Origin: Anagrus nilaparvatae
Taxonomy: Eukaryota; Arthropoda; Insecta; Hymenoptera; Mymaridae
Reading direction: 5' to 3'
DNA length: 64,000 nucleotides
Assembly (NCBI GenBank): GCA_022575985.1
Contig: JAKSXM010000272.1
Coordinates: forward strand, 19,464,501 to 19,528,500
The number at the start of each line of letters is the position of its first letter. Positions within the stretch are counted from its first letter, which is position 1. Positions 47,250 through 58,539 of this stretch are shown here, piece after piece. Below the pieces are notes generated by a model, which worked only from the letters and a program-made list of their open reading frames with translations, made no database searches and had not been told where the DNA came from. The translations under genes were made by a program, and so were the position numbers.

Positions 47250-47466
47250 AGAGCGAGAACCCCCTTAACAAAAAAAAAAAAAAAAAAAAAAAACTTGACG
47301 TTCAAACATCTCGCGTGTTTCACTTCGTTGCGTGTGCTTAAAATATTATATCAACGAATATATAAATAATATTACTAGTGTATGTGTAAATATATACATA
47401 AAAGGGAAAAAGAAAAAAAATAGTGTATATGTAACAGTGGTATCAACCAATAATATACAACTGACG

Positions 47467-47547
47467 ATGCGTGATACGAGTGTCGGAGAGGGAAAAATCG
47501 TCATCACGATCGAAAAGAGCCCCCTCGAATACAAAGTTATACTATAA
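47467..47547 (+). CDS. Candidate 26-codon small ORF or uORF
   Basis: ATG with A at -3 (GACGATGCG), 26 codons reading MRDTSVGEGKIVITIEKS and ending YKVIL, then TAA. Codons are unusually rich in C and G for this window. It could be an upstream ORF of a transcript starting in this island or chance. No family recognised. Confidence 0.25.
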   Translation: MRDTSVGEGKIVITIEKSPLEYKVIL

Positions 47548-47634
47548 AATATAGCATAATTCGTTCATTAGTGCAAGTAAAGATATATAGATATAGAAAA
47601 GTCGCTGTGTTGTGTTCTGTCAGTAACATTCCCC

Positions 47635-47703
47635 ATGGGTCGGCTTTGCGATCGATACTTGCGGGCATTGCGGGGGTGGACTGAGGGGGTGTTACCATGG
47701 TAA
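47635..47703 (+). CDS. Candidate 22-codon small ORF overlapping the X-box
   Basis: ATGG start preceded by CCCC, reading MGRLCDRYLRALRGWTEG then VLPW and TAA. CpG-rich. The end overlaps the X-box palindrome. A GTAACC just before the stop could be a splice donor and CTCTCTAG at 47752 an acceptor, but that would be an intron of only about 53 nt. Unrecognised, speculative. Confidence 0.2.
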   Translation: MGRLCDRYLRALRGWTEGVLPW

Positions 47704-47704
47704 C
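47691..47704. promoter_or_regulatory. Perfect RFX X-box palindrome
   Basis: GTTACCATGGTAAC, a perfect 14-bp palindrome equal to the X-box consensus bound by RFX transcription factors, which control cilium genes in animals. It sits in the CpG-rich island. Confidence 0.5.
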
Positions 47705-48130
47705 CTTTTCCATCCCTCTTTTTCACGATTTTCATTCTTTCTATCTCTCTAGGCTATCATAGTTCGCTTTCCCTCTTCAAAACACATACATACGCACTGT
47801 ATACAGATTTTGCACACTCGCAAACATTATCGTTTCAAAATGTTTCTATGTATTTATATATGCCGAAAGAGAGAAAACGCGCGTGTCGAGGCCGACTACG
47901 ATTTCGTAATGCGAGGCTCTCGACCCCGTGATCACAAAGCAAGAGTGAGTGAGAAAAAGATAATGATAAAAGGAGAGAAAAGTCAGTTTTAAGATAAATG
48001 CAGATGATTGCATGAAAGTCGCGGGAGAGAAGGAGTGCGCCGATAGATTTACTTTCCAAATGGAAGGAGTGACTATCAGGGGAACAACAAAACTTGGAAC
48101 TTTCGCCTGATGCTATATTATCTTTTGATG

Positions 48131-49632
48131 AATCGAGACCGCGATCTCTTTAAAGAATGACAAAGATACATTCAAATTCACTACAGTCATATCATAAAAA
48201 CCAAAAAATATTTTGCAAATTTTTATACTCCCTGATAATTTTCGTAATATCCGAAACCTTTAAAATATAATTTTTAAAAAAATATAGAATACTTTTTGAC
48301 TGTTTGGAATGTTTTCTTTTTTTTTTGCAAAGATTCGTTGCAAAAAAAGAATTTTATAATATACAGGAAAGGCTTTAAAAACGTACCTGGTTATATGCGC
48401 TCTATGGGAACGAGACAAGATGCGGAAGAATGCCTTTAAAAACCGACGCGAAGTAAAGTATATATAGTTTGCAATATATATATTCTCTTCTTGTGAGAAT
48501 ATTATTTCGTGCATATAATGCAAAAAAACAAATGCTTTCTCCTCTTATTCTCTTATACTTACTTGTAATAAGAATTATTTCATATTTTTTTTACTTTTTT
48601 TCTTAACTTTTTTGCAAATTATCATAAAAAACTTGAAAAAATCGATATATAAGCATTTTGTTAAAAATTTTTTTATTTGAATAATAATAGCAGAATTTTT
48701 TTTACAATTTTTATACAGAATTTTATTATAATGAAGATTTAAGACAGTTTTTTTTCTAACAGTAGCTTGCTAATTATTATAATTTTATGTAAAAATCTGA
48801 ATTCGTACAGAAACTTTTATTTACATAAATTTGATTGGCATTGTTTGAAAATTGTTAAAATGGTACTGATTTTAAGAGAAACAAGCTAATGTTAGGATAG
48901 CAATCAAATTTTAATTAAGTTAAGACTAATAAAGATTTTCAATTTAATTACAAACTCATAATTTTCTTATAAAGACTTTAATTACAAAAATTATTTGGTT
49001 ACTAATCGCCAATATTATCCCAAAAACATAAATTTACTTCTTTTATCATCATTTTACTTTAACTTTTTTACTGTTACAGACTCAACGCAGTCGATACTTT
49101 GAAGTTACAATATTGTTCGAAAAGTTTTCCGGTTTGAAATCCTTGCAGTTTTGATTGATAAAACTTCTTAGCAGTGTTGAGTCTATATATACCAAAACTG
49201 TAAAGCAAATATTTTGAATTTACTCAGAAACTGATTATGTAATCCATTAGGAAATGAAACAAGGAATTTGACAAAGAGCGTCTAAACAATAGAATATGAT
49301 ATTCCTTTGTTTCTGTTTTTTGAGGACAAACACTGGTGTCCTGAAAGTTTGCTAAATAATTTGCTTTTGTCATGCTAATCAGGATCTTCTTAGCTTCTTA
49401 ACCCTTAACATTAGACATATATAATTTTGCAGAATTAATAAAAATTGCTGAATTTTTAAACTAAAACTTTATACTTAAAATCTTTCATTTTAATATTTGA
49501 AAAGAATTGAGAAAATTTACTTTCAAGCTAGTTTTTTGAAATTTTCATTTTATAGATGCAAATTATATTTCATTTTAAAAAGTTTTTATTTAATATCCAG
49601 GGAACAAAACTTTCGATCTAACGTGATTATTA
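48131..49632. other. A+T-rich DNA, no gene seen
   Basis: A minus-strand CAGGTACGT (near 48390) is a strong splice-donor-like string, but the neighbouring frame (48260-48523) has no recognisable domain. Confidence 0.45.
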
Positions 49633-49715
49633 ACAGGAGTGCTCGGCGAAATGAGATACGAGTGATATGTTCATGCTAGTGCCTAAAATATTTCACCCAT
49701 GGTGCTTACAATATT
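49633..49715 (+). repeat. Family A repeat, copy 5 (short)
   Basis: AGGAGTGCTCGGCGAAATGA, ACGAGTGATATGTTCATGCT, AGTGCCTAAAATATTTCACC, CATGGTGCTTACAATATT. It matches the middle of copy 1. It lies about 20 bp upstream of a family B copy. Confidence 0.65.
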
Positions 49716-49734
49716 CGAAATTTTTCGGGAGAAC

Positions 49735-49975
49735 ACAAAAACTTGATTTCTGGTCAGTGGCTCGAAAGCACGTATTTCCCGGGTTTTACGCGGCTAGCAA
49801 AGACTTGTTTTCTCGCCACTGACGCAGAAAAATTTTATACGGCCCTTGTCCAAAAATAAAGAATGTCCCAAACGTACGTAAAGTACCTTCCGAGGCGAAG
49901 CCAAGGATGGTAAACTGCGATTTGGGGCATTCTTTACTTTTCTGGACGCAAGAGCCGTAAATATACTATTCTCCG
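49735..49975 (+). repeat. Family B hairpin repeat
   Basis: Starts TTGATTTCTGGTCAGTGGC, then GAAAGCACGTATTTCCCGGG, GACTTGTTTTCTCGCCACTG, ACGGCCCTTGTCCAAAAATA. The palindrome reads AAAGAATGTCCCAAACG, loop CTTCCGAGGCGAAGCC, AAACTGCGATTTGGGGCATT and CTTTACTTTTCTGGACG, with tail CCGTAAATATACTATTCTCC. Confidence 0.8.
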
Positions 49976-50277
49976 AAAGATTAATCATTTTAAGAAAAAT
50001 ACTAAACAATTTCATTGTATAAAGTGTGAAAACAAATATTTACTGCGGCTTAAGTCAAAACTCCGATAAGAAAGTTAAATTTCAAAAATGGAGAATAACC
50101 TAATGAAAACCGATATAAAAGTAACATACTACGTATATGCGTTAAAAAGGAAAACCAATATTGCTATAAATTCAAACATTAATTATCAGTATTTTAGCCG
50201 AAAAAAAATAAATATTTTTTCGCATACCAAGAAAATCCTTGATCTTAAATTGAAAATTTCATAAAAATAACTATATA

Positions 50278-50353
50278 CGCTGATAAAATTTACCACTTGC
50301 TGCAAACAGATGCGGGAAAATCCGTTTGCGGCAAGTGAAAATGATTTTCAGTG
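50278..50353. mobile_element. Family D mini-palindrome, 76 bp, TA-flanked
   Basis: Ends CGCTGATAAAATTT and AAAATGATTTTCAGTG, flanked by TA on both sides (50276-50277, 50354-50355). Inner inverted repeat: CCACTTGCTGCAAACAGATG against TCCGTTTGCGGCAAGTG. Too small to encode anything. Confidence 0.65.
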
Positions 50354-51049
50354 TATCTAATATTAACAACTTTTCAAATATTTAAAAAAAATATTTGTAA
50401 ACAAACAGTTGATTATTTGAAAATTCTGTTCAAGAGCAATTTTTATACATTCTGTTACAATATGCGCAGTTGCTATAGCTTTTAAAATTTTAAGTTTCTA
50501 TATTTTTCTTTGCCATTCGAATGTTTTTTATTTTTAATAATGTTACTATTTTAACGTAAACGTAAAATAATTTCATATTATTCAGATTTTTCCTTATTAA
50601 ATTTATAGTAACCTTATGAATTTGCAATTAAATTAATGGCTCTAAAAGCAAAAACTGTGCACAGAGCAAAAATATAAAAGCAGAAAGGTTCAAACATAAT
50701 ATAGAAAAATTGTTTATAAAATTAACAATTACAATCTTTTAAAACAACGGTTAAACGGTTAATATTTATTGTGTTGTTGATTTGATCGTCCATTTTTATC
50801 ATACATAATGGAAAGGAAAAAATATATTTACATATAAAAGAATCAAACCTTTTTTAAAAACATATTTTGTCAAAAATAATAAAATTTTTCTGCTCATTTT
50901 AAACAATGATTCATTATATTTAATTCATTATCTTTAATTAATTTTCCAACAAGAGTACACCCAATTTTATTTAGTTAACAACAATCTGTAAACCAATTTT
51001 AAATTTGAAATGCATTATTAACATCAATTTTTTTTTCTCAATCTTAAAA

Positions 51050-51145
51050 ATAAAAACAGAACGCCTCAAATCGCCGTTTACCATGCAATTTAGGCCATTC
51101 CTTATTTTTCTCGCCATGTCTCGTAATGTGCTATTCTTTTTTAAG
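51050..51145 (+). repeat. Family B repeat, truncated copy
   Basis: CCTCAAATCGCCGTTTACCA, then GCAATTTAGGCCATTCCTTA, TTTTTCTCGCCATG and tail CTCGTAATGTGCTATTC. Only the palindrome and tail remain, and the loop is shortened. Confidence 0.65.
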
Positions 51146-52298
51146 CATTTCAATTTTTAAGAAATTTTCTAAAAATGTAGAAAATTATTCAATTTTAGCA
51201 CAATGTTGGTGACTTTCCAGATACTCGCAAATATAAAAATTGTAAAAATATTATCTTTTCAATTCCTTTCATCTCAAATCTATCCTTTTTAATTTCAAAA
51301 AATTTTATTTGTAACCAAGAATTTCAGAGATAAATATTTAAGTTACTCTTTTTTTGCTGGATATACATAAAACATTAAAAATTAAAAGCACAAAAATACT
51401 TTTTAATTGAAAACAAAGCACTTCATTATGCATTGATTATCTACACTAAACATCAATATTTACATTTATGCATAAATTAAACGCAAATAATACATTTTTT
51501 GTTAATTCAACAATAATTTGATGAATTTTTAAGATTAATGTTCAATGATTTGAAAAACAAACAATTATTCAGACTTATATATTAACAAAACATGTTCTAT
51601 CTAATTAATGTAAATCAGCCTTATTTTTCATTGAAGTAATCGGAAATCGATGTTTTTTTTGCATTTAAAAATTGATTGTGACTGCTGTGAAAAAAAAAAT
51701 TATTTTTTACATAACTAATAAAAATAAATTTTGTTATTCTTAATTTATTATTACAAAACCAAAATTTTTTTACACGAATTTTTTAATTTATTTTTAAAAA
51801 AACCTTGAGTCCTATAGGAAAATAAATTATTTAAATAGTTCTTTTAGCATAATTTTTTTTTTTAAACATTATCAAGAATTTAAATGTTAAATTAGTTTTA
51901 CTGGTACAAAATAAAGGGATGCGAGTAAACGTTTAATCGTAAAGCTTACGATTGGTCAGTGAATAAAATGACATCTGTCATTGGTCTTTTAATACTATAC
52001 TTTTATGACATCCCCTGATGTTTTACTGTTTATATTTTAGAATGAAAAAAAGTAGAAGGTGCGTGTAGAGAAAGATAAAATTAAATTAAATTTTAAAAAT
52101 TATATCAAATAATTAATATAATAAATAAGATTTTCGAAATTCGAACGTAATTTCTATCCTGATAGAACATTTTTTTTACTACAACTTTTATGAATAAGGG
52201 TGCTTGAAAAAGATCGTAAAAACAGGAGAAAGATGAGTGAAAAATTGACGTTTTTAGAGGGAGGGAGAGTCAAATGGATTAAGAACAATTATAAACTA
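51146..52298. other. A+T-rich DNA, no gene seen
   Basis: No supported feature. Confidence 0.5.
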
Positions 52299-52502
52299 AA
52301 TTGTTGTTACCCGAAATTTCGTTCTTTTAAGTCAGATATTTGCAATTCAGATTTCGTATGAAGCCCAAAACTTTGCGAAAAAAATTTGCAGTTGCAGTTT
52401 TGATTCAAAAGGATCCTTGGATACCCCAAATTCGACCCAACTCGAAACAAAAAATGAATTTTCGAGTACCCAAACCAACTTTTGGGTAATCGCACACCTC
52501 TA
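52299..52502. mobile_element. hAT-like MITE (family E), copy 2
   Basis: Left AATTGTTGTTACCCGAAATT. Complement of right TAGAGGTGTGCGATTACCCA. The outer bases ATAAACTA are also mirrored. Internal sequence GGATACCCCAAATTCGACCC, AACTCG resembles the Drosophila-type hAT MITE style of repeated GGGTA motifs. The 8-bp duplication is not evident. Confidence 0.5.
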
Positions 52503-52917
52503 GTTTATGGTCTTTGAATAATTTCGGTTAAGCTACTCAAAATAATTAGTGAATATAAGTTGAAACTCTTAAAAGTCAGCTCCATGCTCTTTAATTATGT
52601 CAACCCACGAACGAATTTTAAGTTTTTTCTTCACATAAATGTTTTACATTTTTAATTTCCTGCAATGTTATTTTGGTTTTATAGTAAAACTTCGCCCAAA
52701 TACTTTTTTCCTGCGTCTATAGCGCCCAAGTTTCATTTTTATTAGTTAGGTTTTCAGAAAGCTTCATTCAATATAAATAAAACATGGCGTTTTTTAAAAC
52801 AACTCTTGCAAATGCAACAGCGACTTAATACCCAACCGTTTCAATTTGCTACATAATTTTTTATTATTATTTTACTATTATTTTTTTTTTATAAGTAAAA
52901 AAAAACAAATAATAGAA

Positions 52918-53095
52918 CATTTTTAACCGGTTTGTAGAAATTTTTAGTTTACCAAATGCGAATATTTACAGGTCCGAGGCGCGTGACACATTTGATTAAA
53001 ATAAATATTTCTAGATGAGGTTAATTATTCATTTTTATTTACAAAGGGCAATAACGACGGATTCTGGGAGTTGAAATGCGGTTATTAATGACCAT
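52918..53095. repeat. Family C dispersed repeat, copy 1
   Basis: TTTTTAACCGGTTTGTAGAA, CCAAATGCGAATATTTACAG, GTCCGAGGCGCGTGACACA, then AATAAATATTTCTAGATGAG. The copy at 58587-58790 matches it block by block. Confidence 0.6.
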
Positions 53096-53108
53096 AATAT
53101 ATAAATTA

Positions 53109-53532
53109 GCGGTATGCGGTTACTCGACCCGAAGTTTCGGGTTGAATCGGTCTTTGGGTATATCCGAAAAGCTTGAAAGATCCGCAAGAACAGTTTTAAA
53201 TAAGAAAGTTCACTAAATTTATAAATCCATAAAAATATTTTTCAAATTTTTCGTAAAATTTAACTAATATAAGTCATTATTTTTTTTAATTTTATTGGCC
53301 AATTTTTTACTATTTTATACTATTTTCTCTTCTTTTTTAAGCGTAAACAAAAACTTTTCAATATTAAAATATTCATAGAATTTTAATGCCAGTGAAATTA
53401 TCGATTTAAAACTGTACCTACGGACCTTTCAAGCTTTTCGAGTATACCTAAAAACTGGCCCGACCTGATCCCAAAAAGAATAATTGAACTTTACCATCGG
53501 GAAACTGGAAATCCAGGTAACCGCACTCGGGC
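53109..53532. mobile_element. hAT-like MITE (family E), copy 3, ~424 bp
   Basis: Left GCGGTATGCGGTTACTCGAC, CCGAAGTTTCGGGTTGAATC, TATCCGAAAAGCTTGAAAGA. The complement of the right contains GAGTGCGGTTACCTGGATTT, GGGTCGGGCC-like text reading CAGGTCGGGCCAGTTTT, and CTCGAAAAGCTTGAAAGGTC. A full inverted repeat with an A+T-rich centre. Confidence 0.6.
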
Positions 53533-54640
53533 GCCCAATAAAATCAATTTCACCATATAAAATCAATTTTTGTAAGCCCTTGAAAAATTAAAATTCAAAT
53601 TACCCGCATTGATTATCGACTGAAATTGACTTATTAAACACATAAACACTGCAAATATAATTTTTTGCAATATAATGAGTAAATAAAATTTTTATTTTTA
53701 TGATTTTAATAACTCGTTTAGCAAACCTGAATTTCAAATTACACAAGTACATATTTATAACTTTTTAAATAAAAAACTAGTTGAGATTAGTAGCTTCAGT
53801 TTTTCGAATTAATTAATATACAGTGCAGAACATTAATTTTACTTAAACTAAAGCTTAAATATTTATTCTACAATATAAATTTATATAAATTTAATTCCTT
53901 TCTTCAATATAAGAATATCTCTAGTGTTTTCTTACACTTCGGGCTCCATCAAACGAGCTAATAAATCGTATATTTTATTTTTTTAAATTAAATTTTAACG
54001 CAAATATCTTAATTCTTATCTAATTTTCGAGAATTAAATAAAAATTAAAAAAATTGTAATAAAAACTAAAAATAAGTTATATTACTATTTATGATTGTTA
54101 AATAGATTAAAAATAAAATTACCTTTTAGTGTCACAAAACCTTATCTTCATTAATACACATTTTATATTTATTTTAACGAAATTCGGAGCTTTTCCTGGA
54201 TCCAAGTATAAATAAGTCCACAAAAACAGACAAAATAAATCAAAACTAAGGTCGTCAATATAATCAAACCCCAATCCATATTTCTTGTTAGGTATTTAAG
54301 AAATTTTTATCAAATAATAATTTTTTTTGTGTGCTTATTTTTTAAATAAAAAATTTATACTGTTTACAGTTATAATGTTTTTAAAATATTGAGTATATTT
54401 TGTTTTAAATATTTAAAATCAATAGATTATCGATTTTATTTTTACAACTAATAATATTGTAACACGTGTAGTGCATGCTTAAATTATTAATAATTGTTGG
54501 TAAATACGTATTTAAATTAATAGGCGTTCTACTTTTGTTTTGAACAATTTTTTTTATAGTAAATACTGCAGGAATATTTATATATGCATGTATTTAAAAT
54601 AAATGTCAAGAGTTAACCTCGGGGTTAATTTATTTTATTT
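53533..54640. other. A+T-rich DNA, no gene seen
   Basis: No supported feature. Confidence 0.5.
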
Positions 54641-54647
54641 TATTTTA

Positions 54648-54672
54648 CTAGACCCAACTGCGCTTCGCGCAG
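54648..54672 (-). mobile_element. Helitron-like 3' terminus
   Basis: On the minus strand a C+G-rich hairpin CTGCGCGAAGCGCAG is followed by six bases and CTAG, and then by host T. Helitrons end with a short hairpin about 10 bases before CTRR and insert between A and T, so this fits. The 5' TC end would lie at higher coordinates and was not identified. No Rep/helicase coding is visible, so it would be nonautonomous. Confidence 0.5.
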
Positions 54673-54785
54673 AGAATGACTTATTTAAATTATATATGAA
54701 TTCTTCTATAACAATTCGAATTGAATTATATCATTGAATAATAATTGTATCATCATTCAATTGTATCATTCATTAAAAATGAAAA

Positions 54786-55092
54786 CCCTCTAAGTAAGAA
54801 GACCTTATTGATTTGGTAAATCACAACAAAAAAGTATTTTATATGCGAGAAATTTAAAATAAAATAATAGTCTCCTGGTTGCTATATAAGAATCTAAAAT
54901 CAGATTTTTTATTTAACCTTTTAGGAAGTCATTACAGCGCAGTGACAGGGTCAATAATAAAAATTCAGAGTTTTAACAAACGTTTTTTTATCATTCTGGC
55001 CAACTGACCTGGATTACAAACTTACCAAACGACTAAATCCAAAATCTGACTTCAGATTCTTAAAAAAAGCAAATCTTCTTACTTAGTGGACC
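54786..55092. repeat. ~305-bp inverted repeat
   Basis: CTAAGTAAGAAGACCTT (left) pairs with AAATCTTCTTACTTAG (right), and AAGAATCTAAAATCAGATTT pairs with AAAATCTGACTTCAGATTCT. Further out, TTGATTTGGTAAATCACAAC (54810) recurs inverted near 55345. It may be the interior of the Helitron-like element. Confidence 0.5.
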
Positions 55093-55099
55093 ATTATTT

Positions 55100-56129
55100 T
55101 GTTTTAAATTTTTCTCATAGTAAATTCTTTTTATTTAGCATCGAGCGTAAAGTTGAACTTTAGTTACAAATGGGTAAACTTTACCGCACTTTTTAATTAA
55201 AACTATTTTCGAAATTCGTTATATAAATGTATATATTTCATCGAAACGATTATAGTCCCTCAGTGCTATGCACCTCGGGCCTGTGAACCTTCGCATTCGA
55301 TGTAATACAACTTTATATCACTTGTTTCGAAAAACACTATTTTTGTGGTTTACCAAATCAACACACGTATTAATAAAGCTGTATACATGAAACTCTTATA
55401 ATACCGAGGGAAAATTATACAGCAGTCTTGAGATGGCTCAAATTCTTCTAGAATGAAATAAAAATTAAAATAATAATTTAAGGTATTAAAACCATGTCTC
55501 ATTTTATTCTAATTTACGGTGACAGTAATATTTTATCTGGTAGAAATAGATTTTCAAAGTAAATTATTATTATTTTGATAATATTTCTCATATGTTTTTT
55601 GTAATCCAAACATTTTTGAAAATAAAAAGTGCCACTGTTGAATAGAATCTAAGTCATTCCTAGGACGCTGTATAATTTTCTTAGCATTTTATGGGTTTTA
55701 ATGTTAATATTTCATGTATACACCCTGTATCGAATTGCTTTTTTGGATCTAAACTCGTTATAGAATCCATCTAGTTATTGTAGTACATTTCATTTTAAAT
55801 AAGTACCAAAATATATTTACCGAAAGAAATATCAAAAAATTGAATAATTTTTAACACCTTTTTTCTCGGCAAATCGTTTTGTCTTATTCTCTAGATTTTG
55901 ACCTTATATATAAAAAATCATTATTTCTTTAAATTTTATCTTACTGATCCCATTCTAAACTTTTGGCAGCTATTTCCATTTTTGGCCAGTTTTGTTTAGA
56001 TTAATAATGTTCTCTTTTTTTTCCGCAAAAACATATGTATTTTTTCGTAGACATAAATATTTTATTTTTTTATATTATATCGGGTTCATAAATTAATCCG
56101 GTGAAGTAAAATTTCATACCCCGAGTATT
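55100..56129. other. A+T-rich DNA, no gene seen
   Basis: A small C+G-rich patch (ATGCACCTCGGGCCTGTGAA, 55268-55290) has no recognised function. No gene seen. Confidence 0.45.
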
Positions 56130-56330
56130 ATAAATTTTTTGCCCTCCCGGGCGTAAAACTCGTGCGTAAAGAATTTTCTGAATTCGTTCTACACCTAGGT
56201 GGGCAAAAAATAGTGTAAGCACCATGGGCGAAATACTTTAGACACGAGCGTGAACACAAATCATCGAGCGTTAAAATAGCTCACGCTAGTGCCGAAACTT
56301 TTACGCCCTTGATACTTAATATACTATTTC
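56130..56330 (-). repeat. Family A repeat, copy 6
   Basis: Nearly full complement of copy 1: TTTTGCCCTCCCGGGCGTAA, AACTCGTGCGTAAAGAATTT, CGTTCTACACCTAGGTGGGC, GTAAGCACCATGGGCGAAAT, then CTCACGCTAGTGCCGAAAC, TTTTACGCCCTTGATACTTA, ATATACTATTTC. Confidence 0.75.
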
Positions 56331-56348
56331 TTACTACTTCCTAAACTA

Positions 56349-56833
56349 CACTGTAAAAAGTAACTTTCTTAGATTAACAAAAAAATTAGAATATTTTCGA
56401 AAAATTAGTTAATTTTCTTAATTAGTTAATTAGTTAATTAGTTAAAAATTAGTGAATTTTCAAAAAAATTTGTAAATTTTCGACAAAAATCGTAAATTAA
56501 CTAAATTTAGTAAATTATCGAAAAGTTCGAATTCTCGATTTTTTTTTTGTAATTTTACGAAAAAAATTGTAAATTCTCAACTATTTTTCGGAAATTTACG
56601 ACTATTTTTTTTAAATTTTCGGAAAAAAATTGAAAATTATCAATTTTTCTTGCGGATTCACAAAAAAAAATCGAGGATACTCGAATCGAGGATACTCGAA
56701 TTTTTTGTTAATATACTAAATTTAGTAAATTTACGATTTTTATCGAATAATTACAAATTTTTTCGAAAATTTACTAATTTTTCGTAAATGTTCTAATTTT
56801 TTTGTTAATATAAGAAAGTTACTTTTTACAGTG
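56349..56833. mobile_element. 485-bp palindromic MITE, CACTGTAAAAAGT ends, TA-flanked
   Basis: Flanked by TA (56347-56348, 56834-56835). Termini CACTGTAAAAAGTAACTTTC mirror exactly, continuing TTA.ATTAACAAAAAAATTAGAA. The interior is almost entirely a degenerate repeat of short AAATT..TCGAAAAA units in both directions. No coding frame. Confidence 0.85.
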
Positions 56834-56835
56834 TA

Positions 56836-57674
56836 TCTTTACTGCATCGTGGACGTATTTTAACCTATATTGAATAATTAATATATCTGGCATAACAATT
56901 TTTATATGCCGATAAAACATTTCATTTTTTAATCTTTTGATTTACATTAGATAATTCATTTCTTTAATACTAAAATTAAGTATTTTCTAACCAATCCAAG
57001 ATAAATTAAACATATGAGCCCATGTATGGACATGTAAATTTTATAAGGAACTAAAATTTTGAAAAACCCAAATGTAGATTCAATTAACCTTTATTAAAAA
57101 TTATGTAGATTCGTCGAAAGTATTCTCAATACCAAATTATTTTAAATTATTTTCTATCCGTAGCCCTGGATTCGAAAGCCCTAAAACGAAATTATTTTAA
57201 TTCCTAAATTAAAATAAGAAATAATAAATTAAAGTTTCTAAATCAAGTCCTTTAATTCGAATTATTTTAAGTTTCTAAATTAAAATCATTTTAAGTCCCG
57301 AAACTGAAATTATTCTAAGTCTCCAAATCAAAGTTTAGATAGTCCCATTTCACATCCCGGACACTCTTAACTATTGGAGCTACTGAGTTACTCCCCCCCA
57401 CCCCCAATAAACATGTTCCATGTTAATATTCAAGCAATATTCAAGCTTAATTTTTTCTTGCATTTTTTGGATAATCAGTTTTTTCACGATTCTGTAAATT
57501 TTTACTAAGTTGTACAACAAAATAAAAATCTGACTTTGGGTTAACAACCGCTTAAATTTTTATTTTTTCAAAAAATTATTTGTTTTCTTTTTTATAAGTT
57601 AAACAGACTAAAGAATCTCTATAAGTATCAAAATGTTTCTTATTTATTTATTGGAATATAATTTTATGACGACA
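56836..57674. other. A+T-rich DNA, no gene seen
   Basis: Between 57130 and 57330 a degenerate unit TAAATTAAAAT.ATTTTAAGT recurs. No gene seen. Confidence 0.45.
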
Positions 57675-57900
57675 GAATTATTTTTTCTGGACAATGACCA
57701 GAAAGCACGTTTTTCCCGGCCACTGCGAAGACGTGTTTTCTCGCCACTGCCGCAGAAAAATCGTATACGACCCTTGGCCATAAAAAAAGAATGGCTCAAA
57801 TCGCACGTAAATTACCTTCCAAGACGAAGCCGAGGGTGGTAAACTGCGATTTGGGGCTTTATTTTTCTGGCCATAAGTCGTAAAATACAATTGTTTACTA
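57675..57900 (+). repeat. Family B hairpin repeat
   Basis: TTTCTGGACAATGACCAGAA, AGCACGTTTTTCCCGGCCAC, GAAGACGTGTTTTCTCGCCA, CTGCCGCAGAAAAATCGTAT, AAGAATGGCTCAAATCGCAC, loop CCAAGACGAAGCCGAGG, then GTAAACTGCGATTTGGGGC and TTATTTTTCTGGCCATAAGT. An ATT microsatellite follows at 57899. Confidence 0.8.
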
Positions 57901-58251
57901 TTATTATTATTATTATCATCATAATCATCAAGTACTTCTCTTATGCATTTAAAAAAATATTTAAAAATTTAAAAACATAATTTGCACAACAAAGATTTGA
58001 GGTTTGAAATATATGCAAAAAAATGATACATTAACCAATAATTTAAATTTTAAATTAATCTATATGCTTTCTGTTAATTTATTAAATGAATTAAATAAAT
58101 AATTTTTAATTATCAATAACCATTTATAAGTTAAATAATTAGCTACTGGTTCATTATATAACTTGTAGGATACCTAAAAGAAAATAACCTAACTTTTTGA
58201 GTTGTGTTAATGTTATTGTTTTTAAAATTTTCATGTATGTTATGTATGTAT
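57901..58251. other. A+T-rich DNA with (ATT)n
   Basis: ATT trinucleotide run at about 57899-57925. Otherwise nothing seen. Confidence 0.5.
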
Positions 58252-58309
58252 TGTGTACATTATTGCGAGAACCAATCAGAATGACTCTTTTAGCGATAAC
58301 AATGTACAT
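58252..58309. repeat. Short hairpin with TGTACATT arms
   Basis: TGTACATTATTGCGAGA pairs imperfectly with TTTAGCGATAACAATGTACA around a loop containing AACCAATCAGA. Role unknown. Confidence 0.35.
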
Positions 58310-58539
58310 AGTTACCGTATCGATGACTAACTCATTTTTAGGATAGGATTTTAGTCATAATTTTGCGGGTTTCCCTTCGAAAAACAGTAATTATACATCA
58401 ATACAAATTCAGTTTGATTAAAAGTCAATATCATTTTTTAGTAAAATTTACTAATAAAATTTGTTTATAAAACTAAAGCCCTAATTTTTGTACAATTACA
58501 CAAAAGATTATAAAAAAACAGATTATATTTTCTTTTCAG

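Larger units (their letters stand above)
47250..48130 (+). promoter_or_regulatory. CpG-rich stretch, possible promoter and first exon
   Basis: The only extended region of the window with near-balanced composition and many CpG. It contains a run of about 24 A (47269-47293) and a start-site-like TCTGTCAGTAAC near 47616. It also holds C+G-rich ATCGATACTTGCGGGCATTG, the perfect X-box at 47691, a pyrimidine tract ending CTCTCTAG at 47752 (acceptor-like), and AAGAGTGAGTGAG with a donor-like GTGAGT at 47945. In insect genomes such islands in A+T-rich DNA often mark gene starts. If it is a plus-strand first exon, the rest of the window to the right would be a long first intron. No conserved protein is encoded in what I can read. 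Confidence 0.4.

Noticed and set aside
48260..48523. 87-codon minus-strand frame with a CAGGTACGT donor-like string
   Set aside because: No recognisable domain and A+T-driven composition. The donor-like string alone is weak support.
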